DNA of 12,527 nt, from the NCBI GenBank assembly GCA_012719315.1, contig JAAYAP010000027.1, positions 1 to 12,527 on the forward strand, in the 5' to 3' direction. Of this stretch, positions 1 to 4,927 are shown in pieces (the stretch's first letter is position 1; each line of letters starts with the position of its first letter). Source of the DNA: Methanobacteriota archaeon (lineage in GTDB: Archaea; Thermoplasmatota; Thermoplasmata; Methanomassiliicoccales; Methanomethylophilaceae). A program made the translations under genes and the position numbers. The notes beneath the pieces were generated by a model. It was not told the DNA's origin and made no database searches. It worked only from the letters and a program-made list of their open reading frames with translations.

Positions 1-1168
1 CGTTGACCAGATCGGCCGTGTCAAGCGGGGATCCCATGATCACGAGACCGCCCACGGTCGGGTCCTTGAGCACGGTCTCGATGGCTCCTTTGAAATACTC
101 GGGTTTGGCATCGCCCCTGACATCGATCGGGTTGGTCGTGCCCGCGAGCGTCGGTACCGCCACCTTGAGGCCCTCGATCGTCGCGTCGGTGAGCTTGATC
201 GCCTCGACGTAGGGTGCGTTGAACGTCGCATCGGCGGACATGACTCCGAGACCGCCGGCGTTGGTGATGATGACGATGCCGTCCTTCTTCATGGGGCTGC
301 AGGTGCTGAAGACCTGGACGGCGTCGTAGAACTCGTCGAGGTCCTGTGCCCTGTGCACATTGAGTTTATCGAAGATGACATCGTTGACCGCGTCCGAGCC
401 CGCGAGGGAGCCCGTGTGCGACGATGCCGCCAGCGAACCCGCCTCGGTCCTTCCCGATTTGAAGACGACCAACGGCTTCTTGACCGCCATGCCCTCGACG
501 GCTTTGATGAATTCCTCGCCGCGGTTGATCGCCTCGAGGTAGAGGCCGATGACCTTGGTGTCGTCGTCCTCGGCCAGCAACGATACCAGATCAGCCTCGT
601 CGAGGTCGCACTTGTTGCCGAAGGTCACGAACTTGGAGAGGCCCAGGCCGTTGGAGCGCGCCCAATCCAGGATCGAGGAGCCGACGGCGCCCGACTGCGA
701 GAGGATCGAGACGTTCCCGTGCGGCGGGACGATGTGCGAGAAGGTGGTGTTGACACCCTGCATGGTGCTCATCATGCCGAAGCAGTTGGGCCCGAGGATC
801 CTGACGCCGGCCTTCTTCGCGGCCGCCACGAGCTCGTCCTCGAGCTTGGCTCCCTCTTCGCCGACCTCTTTGAAGCCGGCGGTCAGGATGGAGACCACCT
901 TGATGCCGGCCTTGCCGAGATTGGCGATCTCGGGGATGACCTGGTCGTTCCTCACGGCCATGACCGCGAGGTCCACCGGCTCGCCGATATCGAGCACGGA
1001 AGGGTAGGCCTTGTATCCCTGTATCTCCCCTCCGCGGGGATTGACCGGGTAGAGCTTCCCTTTGAATCCTGCTTCTATCATGTTCCTAACGAGCATACCG
1101 CCCAACTTCGTCAGATCGGCCGATGCGCCGATGATGGCGACCGACTTGGGTGCTAAGAAGTTCTTCAT
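1..1168 (-). CDS. Acyl-CoA synthetase (NDP-forming), CoA-binding/alpha part; 3' end cut by window
   Basis: It interconverts an acyl-CoA plus ADP and phosphate with a free acid, CoA and ATP (ACD family, related to succinyl-CoA synthetase), in the cytosol. 389 codons are visible from the ATG at 1168 and the frame stays open to the window edge. The N-terminus is a Rossmann CoA-binding domain (about residues 1-140; SVAIIGAS near residue 10, GPNCFG near 126). The first ligase domain follows (SILSQSGAVGSS) and then the active-site segment SSHTGSLAGSD, where His251 is the expected phospho-histidine. Glu212 in GLYLEAI fits the conserved glutamate partner. Family alpha subunits have about 460 residues and fused alpha-beta forms about 700, so which form this is cannot be told. 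A second ATG slightly upstream is out of frame. No Shine-Dalgarno is seen, but TTTAAA on this strand (1192-1197) is 27 bp from the ATG, suggesting a leaderless mRNA. The acid substrate is unknown. Confidence 0.9.
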   Translation of the reverse strand, partial: MKNFLAPKSVAIIGASADLTKLGGMLVRNMIEAGFKGKLYPVNPRGGEIQGYKAYPSVLDIGEPVDLAVMAVRNDQVIPEIANLGKAGIKVVSILTAGFKEVGEEGAKLEDELVAAAKKAGVRILGPNCFGMMSTMQGVNTTFSHIVPPHGNVSILSQSGAVGSSILDWARSNGLGLSKFVTFGNKCDLDEADLVSLLAEDDDTKVIGLYLEAINRGEEFIKAVEGMAVKKPLVVFKSGRTEAGSLAASSHTGSLAGSDAVNDVIFDKLNVHRAQDLDEFYDAVQVFSTCSPMKKDGIVIITNAGGLGVMSADATFNAPYVEAIKLTDATIEGLKVAVPTLAGTTNPIDVRGDAKPEYFKGAIETVLKDPTVGGLVIMGSPLDTADLVN

Positions 1169-1191
1169 GAGAGGGGTTCATGACTGGTGCC

Positions 1192-1200
1192 TTTAAAAAA
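1192..1200 (-). promoter_or_regulatory. TATA-like box of the acyl-CoA synthetase gene
   Basis: On the minus strand the sequence reads TTTTTTAAA. Its TTTAAA core is centred 27 bp upstream of the ATG at 1168, the distance expected between an archaeal TATA box and a transcription start. Start of transcription and start of translation would then coincide. A second A/T-rich candidate (AAAGTATATATTT, about 1238-1250) would instead give a leader of roughly 50 nt. Confidence 0.45.
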
Positions 1201-1384
1201 CTTACTTTGCGAAAAAAATATTTTTAACGAATGTCGTAAATATATACTTTGAATTCGTAATATTGTTTTATTTTTTGCCATTATTCGTATTATTTCGACA
1301 ATAAACATACTTTTTTCCCCTATATAGCAATTTACGATGTTTTATTTCGTTGATTGACGTACATTATCCGTCTGGAGAATCATC

Positions 1385-1394
1385 TTTTAAATAT
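1385..1394 (+). promoter_or_regulatory. TATA box of the structured RNA candidate
   Basis: The sequence TTTTAAATAT is a good archaeal TATA box. Adding about 25-27 bp to its centre puts the transcription start near 1412-1416, exactly where the outermost helix of the RNA candidate begins. No protein-coding start with normal codon use lies at that position. Confidence 0.55.
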
Positions 1395-1411
1395 CACAGG
1401 CAAATACGGTC

Positions 1412-1606
1412 ATGCCGGGTCGGCCGAGGGGCAGGAGCGGATGAATGCCATGGGCACGATGCGGCGCAAAGCGACCTCATCCCTATCTTTAGGGGCTCTT
1501 GCGGTAGTAGCGGTGTGTCATCGCGACGGTGACCGGAAGCCAACGTGGGGTCCGACAAACACTCCCGGCGTAAGTCAGTATCCGGAGGCCGATGTCATCA
1601 TCGGAC
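1412..1606 (+). ncRNA. Candidate structured non-coding RNA, family not recognised
   Basis: The segment sits behind a TATA box and folds into nested helices. The outer helix pairs 1412-1419 with 1564-1571 (8 bp, one G-U). Just inside it, 1419-1423 can pair with 1552-1556; the two share base 1419. Enclosed are an 8-bp helix 1431-1438 with 1495-1502, capping a domain with the hairpin 1481-1494 (CCCTA/TAGGG), and a 7-bp hairpin 1517-1533 (GTCATCG, loop CGA, CGGTGAC). A 3' hairpin covers 1587-1606 (CCGATG/CATCGG plus a GG/CC step past a bulged A). Bases 1439-1444 can alternatively pair with 1478-1483, competing with the 1481 hairpin. The 3' end is unsure; a T-rich GATTTGTTAG follows at 1614-1623. 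A 56-codon frame (1441-1611) crosses it but uses codons such as TTA, CTA and GTA that are rare in the neighbouring genes. The conserved cores of RNase P RNA, SRP RNA and 5S rRNA are not seen. Confidence 0.42.
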
Positions 1607-1625
1607 CATGAAGCGATTTGTTAGC

Positions 1626-1651
1626 GCCCGGGAGACACCCGTCCCCCGGGC
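1626..1651. terminator. GC-rich hairpin between convergent transcripts
   Basis: GCCCGGG (1626-1632) pairs with CCCGGGC (1645-1651) across a 12-nt loop. It lies between the end of the RNA candidate and the stop codon (1675) of the convergent protease-like gene, with a second perfect palindrome GTCCGGCCGGAC at 1659-1670. Neither is followed by a proper T-run, so a role in termination or 3'-end protection is only a suggestion. Confidence 0.35.
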
Positions 1652-1674
1652 TTCCGCCGTCCGGCCGGACCGCG

Positions 1675-2349
1675 TCACATCATGAGGTCCGAGCGCAGCA
1701 GCCACTCCTTGGCCTCGTCCGCCTGCGGGAAACCCCGTCCCCGCCCCTCGTCTTCTCCGCCGCCGTCCCCGTCGGGGTCGAATCCCCTCTGCACATTGCA
1801 GAACTGATCGTAGAGGCAGAGGTCCAGGACATGGTCGGGCACCTCCGGGCGGTCGAGATGCTTCGATATCGAGATCACCTTCATCAGCATCGAGCACGAA
1901 CCCGTCTTCCTGGACGAGGCCTCCTTGCTCCAGCTGAGGTAGACCGCGGGATCGTCGTCGATCAGACCCGCTTCCAGCAACCTCCTGCGCGAATCCTCCA
2001 GGTCCTTGTGCTCCCCCGCCGTCGATTTCGTCAGATTCCTGCTCCGCTTCAGATACACGGGCTGGTTGCTGCTCGCGAACTCCGGAGCGGTCACCCAATC
2101 ACGTAGCTCGTGCGGATAGCTGTCGTCCTGACCGACGATCTTCGTGAACAGCGAGTTGCACAGCGCCTTCATCACCGTCTCGGGCGCCTCGGACAGGTAA
2201 TCCGAGACTTTGAAGTTCGCCCATCTGTAGCTCCTCTGCCAACGCACCTTGATGTCTTTGAAGGCCATGTACTCGGCTTGCACGTTGTCGTATCCGAGCT
2301 CCTTGCCCGCTTCCGAGAACAATGCATTCAATCTCTCTTCGGATATCAT
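1675..2349 (-). CDS. SprT/YgjP-like zinc-protease homologue lacking the HExxH motif (probable pseudoenzyme)
   Basis: The protein has 224 residues, with no signal peptide or membrane segment, so it should be cytosolic. Residues 148-174 (RKTGSCS, then ISISKHLDRPEVPDHV) follow the pattern RxGSCS-(I/L)xxxxxL-xxPxxVxDxV that precedes the zinc-binding HExxH in YgjP/SprT-like metalloproteases. Where HExxH should lie the protein reads YDQFC (180-184), and no downstream histidine ligand is seen. The C-terminus has a Gly/Asp/Glu-rich stretch (191-206) and then FPQADEAKEWL. I infer a degenerate, probably non-catalytic member; the family assignment rests on this one motif region. The start at 2349 has the purine-rich GAGGAG about 11 nt upstream. 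A TATA-like CCTTTTAATC on this strand (2406-2415) is shared back to back with the AhpD-like gene, giving a leader of roughly 35 nt. No function is claimed. Confidence 0.75.
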   Translation of the reverse strand: MISEERLNALFSEAGKELGYDNVQAEYMAFKDIKVRWQRSYRWANFKVSDYLSEAPETVMKALCNSLFTKIVGQDDSYPHELRDWVTAPEFASSNQPVYLKRSRNLTKSTAGEHKDLEDSRRRLLEAGLIDDDPAVYLSWSKEASSRKTGSCSMLMKVISISKHLDRPEVPDHVLDLCLYDQFCNVQRGFDPDGDGGGEDEGRGRGFPQADEAKEWLLRSDLMM

Positions 2350-2404
2350 AATTCCATTTTCTCCTCACGGTCTCGCCGTGTGATACGGAGGACGCCCCGG
2401 ATTC

Positions 2405-2415
2405 TGATTAAAAGG
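2405..2415. promoter_or_regulatory. Shared bidirectional TATA-like element between divergent genes
   Basis: TGATTAAAAGG on the plus strand lies about 25 bp before the ATG of the AhpD-like gene (2435). The same bases read as CCTTTTAATCA for the divergent protease-like gene, where a start about 26 bp away leaves a leader carrying a Shine-Dalgarno sequence. No second A/T-rich element is obvious between the two genes, so one TATA sequence may serve both directions. Confidence 0.45.
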
Positions 2416-2434
2416 ACAGAATACAGTTAGCATA

Positions 2435-2869
2435 ATGCCGAAAGAGGCGAAAGGTTATCTTATACGGACGGCGATTCCGCAGGGCATGGACAAGACCGCC
2501 GAGAGCAGGGAGGCCGCGAGGATCGCGCTGGATAAGATAGAGAAGAGATACGGTTTCGTGCCCGAGATCAACAGGATCATGTCGGACCACCCCGATGTGT
2601 TCCTGCCCGCGGTCAAATACAGCAAATCCGTGCTGGAGAACCCGGACTCGGTCTTCGACGCCAAGACCAGGTACCTCCTCTCTGCCGCCGCCTCGTCGGC
2701 GCTGGGTTCGCCGTACTGCACCGACGTCATGATCAAACACGCGGCCGACAGCGGGGCCACCCGCGACGAGGTGTTCGAAGCCGTGATGATCGGCTGCTAC
2801 ATGGCGATGTCGCGATCGCAGTCGATCGCCTTGCGCGAATACGATAAGCATTATCCGGCCGAGGAATGA
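2435..2869 (+). CDS. AhpD/carboxymuconolactone decarboxylase-like protein with SxxC in place of CxxC
   Basis: This is a 144-residue, all-helical, probably cytosolic protein of the AhpD/CMD fold. The core (about 78-121: LLSAAASSALGSPYCTDVMIKHA, then GATRDEVFEAVMIG) aligns by eye with the family motif in which CPYC plus a nearby histidine forms the redox centre of alkylhydroperoxidases. Here the first cysteine is a serine (S92, P93, Y94, C95), while His102 is kept. Cys121 is the only other cysteine. A classical intramolecular disulfide cycle between CxxC residues is therefore unlikely; one-cysteine chemistry, a Cys95-Cys121 pair or a non-redox role remain possible. The start is the ATG about 25 bp after a TATA-like box, with no Shine-Dalgarno, so the mRNA is probably leaderless. 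It is followed 61 bp later by a Fe-S carrier gene with its own promoter, and the two promoters share the 8-mer AGTTAGCA. Confidence 0.85.
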   Translation: MPKEAKGYLIRTAIPQGMDKTAESREAARIALDKIEKRYGFVPEINRIMSDHPDVFLPAVKYSKSVLENPDSVFDAKTRYLLSAAASSALGSPYCTDVMIKHAADSGATRDEVFEAVMIGCYMAMSRSQSIALREYDKHYPAEE

Positions 2870-2893
2870 CGATACCCGTTCGGTTACTTACAA

Positions 2894-2915
2894 CATTAAA
2901 TAGTTGCTAACTATT
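2894..2915 (+). promoter_or_regulatory. TATA box overlapped by a perfect inverted repeat (operator-like) before the Fe-S carrier gene
   Basis: CATTAAATAG (2894-2903) is a TATA-like box that puts transcription start near 2924, just before the ATG at 2931. Overlapping its downstream half is AATAGTT-GCT-AACTATT (2899-2915), a perfect 7-bp inverted repeat with a 3-bp spacer. A dimeric regulator bound there would block the promoter. The minus-strand reading contains AGTTAGCA, which also occurs at 2425-2432 before the AhpD-like gene. The regulator is unknown. Confidence 0.5.
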
Positions 2916-2930
2916 CAAAGGACGATCAAC

Positions 2931-3257
2931 ATGGTGAATATCACGCCTGAAGCAGAGAAGTTCATCGATGAGCTCATGGAGAAGAACGGGAAGGTGGGAT
3001 CCGGGATCAGGATCTACCTCTCCGGCTACGCATGCTCGGGACCCCAATTCGGCATGTCCTTCCAGCAGGGAGCCGGGGAAGGGGAGACGACCGACAACTC
3101 ATCCCAGAGCTTCGAGATATACTACGACAGCGAGACCGGGGAGGCCTTGAAGGACTGCGTCATCGAATTCGTCGACGACCCCAACTTCGGCACCGGGCTC
3201 AGCATCAGCAACCCCAACTTCAGCGGCTGCTCGTCGTGTGGCGGAGGATGCCACTAA
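2931..3257 (+). CDS. HesB/IscA-type (A-type) iron-sulfur cluster carrier protein
   Basis: This is a small cytosolic protein of 108 residues expected to bind and hand on Fe-S clusters or iron. The order of motifs matches A-type carriers: a predicted N-terminal helix (ITPEAEKFIDELM), then IRIYLSGYACSGPQFGMSF with Cys35 at the position of the first IscA ligand, then VIEFVDDPNFGTGLSISNPN, and a cysteine-rich tail CSSCGGGCH (Cys100, 103, 107). Typical IscA has CGCG at the end; this tail is expanded, with three cysteines and a terminal histidine, and an extra Cys76. The ATG at 2931 is chosen because the family N-terminus begins here and the TATA box fits; an in-frame TTG at 2904 would lie inside the operator-like repeat and upstream of the expected transcript start. 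It is flanked by the AhpD-like gene and, after a hairpin, the helicase gene. Confidence 0.85.
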   Translation: MVNITPEAEKFIDELMEKNGKVGSGIRIYLSGYACSGPQFGMSFQQGAGEGETTDNSSQSFEIYYDSETGEALKDCVIEFVDDPNFGTGLSISNPNFSGCSSCGGGCH

Positions 3258-3266
3258 TCCTGCTTT

Positions 3267-3309
3267 CGGGAGATCCGCCGATCTCCCGGGCAGCCTTTTA
3301 TCTTATTTT
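3267..3309 (+). terminator. Hairpin plus T-rich tract after the Fe-S carrier gene, overlapping the next promoter
   Basis: CGGGAGATC (3267-3275) pairs perfectly with GATCTCCCG (3280-3288) over the 4-nt loop CGCC. A T-rich tract follows at 3296-3309. It begins 10 nt after the stop codon and looks like an intrinsic terminator. The T-rich tract also supplies the TTTTATCTTA box (3296-3305) centred about 26 bp before the ATG at 3327, so it may both end one transcript and promote the next. Confidence 0.6.
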
Positions 3310-3326
3310 GATCATATCCGGATACG

Positions 3327-4877
3327 ATGGCTTTCATCTCGCATCCCCGGATCGCCCCCGATCTGATAGAGGACCGGGGATACCAGACCGCGCTTGCGGA
3401 AGGGTGCTCGGACCACAACGCCTTGGTCATCCTGCCGACGGGCCTGGGGAAGACGGTCGTGGCGCTCCGGGTCATAGCCGATTCGCTCGGCGAAGGCAAG
3501 GTGCTGATGCTGGCGCCGACCAGACCGCTTGTGAAGCAGCACCATGATTTCCTGGCCGCCGCTCTGCCGGGGGTGCGTGCCTGCATCATCACCGGGCAGA
3601 CCCCGCCCGCAGCCAGGAAGGAGGCGATCGAACGCAGCGAACTCATCGTCTCCACGCCCCAATGCATCTCCAATGACCTCCTCGCCGGCAACTACAGCCT
3701 CGACGGCTTCAGCCTGGTGATCTACGACGAGGCTCATCGCGGCATCGGCAACTACGCCTATGTCGCCATCGCGGAGCATTGCGACAGGAGCATCCGCTGC
3801 ATCGGGTTCACCGCCTCCCCCGGAAGCGACACGAAGCGGATCGAGGAGATCTGCGGGAACCTCTCGTTCTCGAGGATCTACAGCAGGAGCGATGAGGATC
3901 CCGACGTCTCGCCGTATGTGCACGACATGCATGTGCAGAGGATCGAGCTGAACCTCCCGGAGGAGATGGCGGCGATCGTGTCCTCCCTCAAGGGGATCCT
4001 CGACCACTACTTCGGCGAGCTGACCTCCCTCCGCCTGACCAACCCCGGCTGGCCGGTGTCCACCAAGCACATGCTGGCCGTCGGAGGCACGCTGCAGCGG
4101 CGGCTGGCCAAGGGCGAGAAGACCGCGGTCGTCTTCAGAGGGCTCGTCGTGCAGGCGATCTGCGTGAAGCTCCTCCATGCGATCAACCTGGCGGAGACCC
4201 AGGGCATCACCGTCCTGAAGGCCTACCTGTCGAGGATCAACGAGGACGGCGGGGAGACCGGATCCAAAGGCGGACGGGAGCTGACCGGACGCAAGGACTA
4301 CCGTGAGGTCTGGAGGATGGTCTCCGAGACCAACGCCGAGCATCCGAAGATCTCCAGGATCATGAGCCTGGTGAGCCGGATCGTCGCGGCGGAGCATGCG
4401 GGGAGGATCATCGTCTTCACGCAGTACCGCGACACCTGCGACCTGCTGGTCGAGCGGATCTCCGCCATCCCCGGCGCGAAGGTGGCGAAGCTGGTGGGCC
4501 AGGCGAACCGGGGCCTCAGGCAGAAGGAGCAGGTGAGGATCCTCGAGGAGTTCCGTGCGGGGGTGCACAACGTGCTCGTGTCCACCTCGGTCGGGGAGGA
4601 GGGCCTCGATATCGCCAGCACCGACGCGGTCATCTTCTACGAGCCCGTGCCGTCGGAGATCAGGACGATCCAGAGGCGCGGACGCACCGGACGCAGGAGC
4701 ACGGGAGAGGTCTTCGTGCTGGTGACGAAGGGCACGCTGGACGAGGTCTTCGACGAATCCAGCAAGAAGAAGGAGGAGCTGATGCGGACCCGTCTGGAAT
4801 CGCTGAACGAATCGCTGATGCGCCGCGATGCGGAGAAGCGCACCCGGGAGCTGCAGCGCAGGATCGGGGAGTTCTGA
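3327..4877 (+). CDS. hef: Hef-like superfamily 2 DNA helicase (FANCM relative), helicase domain only
   Basis: This is an ATP-dependent helicase/translocase expected to act on forked or branched DNA during replication-fork repair, as for archaeal Hef and eukaryotic FANCM. It has 516 residues. Motif I is PTGLGKT (37-43), motif Ia APTRPLVKQH (63-72), motif II DEAH (134-137) and motif III TAS (162-164). In the second RecA-like domain, motif V lies in STSVGEEGLDIAS (near 417-430) and motif VI is QRRGRTGRR (449-457). The insertion between the two domains matches the Hef layout. The protein ends in a charged, coiled-coil-like tail with no XPF-type nuclease ERKxxxD motif or HhH domain, whereas full-length euryarchaeal Hef has roughly 750-800 residues. 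No nuclease remnant precedes the ligase gene, so the short form looks natural. The ATG follows a TATA-like box by about 26 bp. The ligase gene starts 38-50 nt downstream. Confidence 0.88.
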   Translation: MAFISHPRIAPDLIEDRGYQTALAEGCSDHNALVILPTGLGKTVVALRVIADSLGEGKVLMLAPTRPLVKQHHDFLAAALPGVRACIITGQTPPAARKEAIERSELIVSTPQCISNDLLAGNYSLDGFSLVIYDEAHRGIGNYAYVAIAEHCDRSIRCIGFTASPGSDTKRIEEICGNLSFSRIYSRSDEDPDVSPYVHDMHVQRIELNLPEEMAAIVSSLKGILDHYFGELTSLRLTNPGWPVSTKHMLAVGGTLQRRLAKGEKTAVVFRGLVVQAICVKLLHAINLAETQGITVLKAYLSRINEDGGETGSKGGRELTGRKDYREVWRMVSETNAEHPKISRIMSLVSRIVAAEHAGRIIVFTQYRDTCDLLVERISAIPGAKVAKLVGQANRGLRQKEQVRILEEFRAGVHNVLVSTSVGEEGLDIASTDAVIFYEPVPSEIRTIQRRGRTGRRSTGEVFVLVTKGTLDEVFDESSKKKEELMRTRLESLNESLMRRDAEKRTRELQRRIGEF

Positions 4878-4895
4878 GCGCGGCCGTTCGGCAAT

Positions 4896-4906
4896 CTAGT
4901 AATATC
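4896..4906 (+). promoter_or_regulatory. Weak TATA-like box before the DNA ligase gene
   Basis: CTAGTAATATC is the only A/T-rich element in the 50-bp gap. Its centre is about 27 bp from the ATG at 4928 but only about 15 bp from the ATG at 4916. This supports the second ATG as the true start if the mRNA is leaderless. Confidence 0.35.
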
Positions 4907-4927
4907 GACACGGTCATGCGGGACATC

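Larger units (their letters stand above)
1190..1400. other. AT-rich intergenic stretch with recurring TCGTAA-type motifs
   Basis: This roughly 200-bp block is far more A/T-rich than the genes around it, and no convincing reading frame crosses it. A degenerate ten-base motif recurs: TCGTAAATAT at 1234-1243, TCGTAATATT at 1255-1264, TCGTATTATT at 1285-1294, and TCGTAAATTG on the opposite strand at 1328-1337. The first three are spaced 21 and 30 bp, near whole helical turns. The block lies between the start of the acyl-CoA synthetase gene and the promoter of the RNA candidate. It could be a regulator-binding region, or simply A/T-rich promoter DNA in which such matches arise by chance. Confidence 0.4.

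Noticed and set aside
353..1156. 267-codon plus-strand frame opposite the acyl-CoA synthetase gene
   Set aside because: The minus strand reads a clear CoA-binding and phospho-histidine protein through the same bases.
1412..1606. RNase P RNA or SRP RNA
   Set aside because: The piece CCGACAAACACTCCCGGCG faintly recalls the 3' core of RNase P RNA, but the GAGGAAAGTCC partner is absent, and the SRP helix 8 motif (GGAA loop with its conserved internal loop) is not formed.
1441..1611. 56-codon frame with a short hydrophobic, lipobox-like stretch ending in AVC
   Set aside because: Codon use (TTA, CTA, CTT, GTA) differs from the neighbouring genes, no Shine-Dalgarno or TATA spacing fits the ATG, and the bases form paired helices; kept only as an alternative to the RNA.
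2904..2930. In-frame TTG start 27 nt upstream of the Fe-S carrier ATG
   Set aside because: It would lie inside the inverted repeat and before the TATA-predicted transcript start, and the extra residues do not match the family N-terminus.
3312..4568. 418-codon minus-strand frame opposite the helicase gene
   Set aside because: It is rich in His, Asp, Arg and Leu with no recognisable domain, and lies opposite intact helicase motifs.
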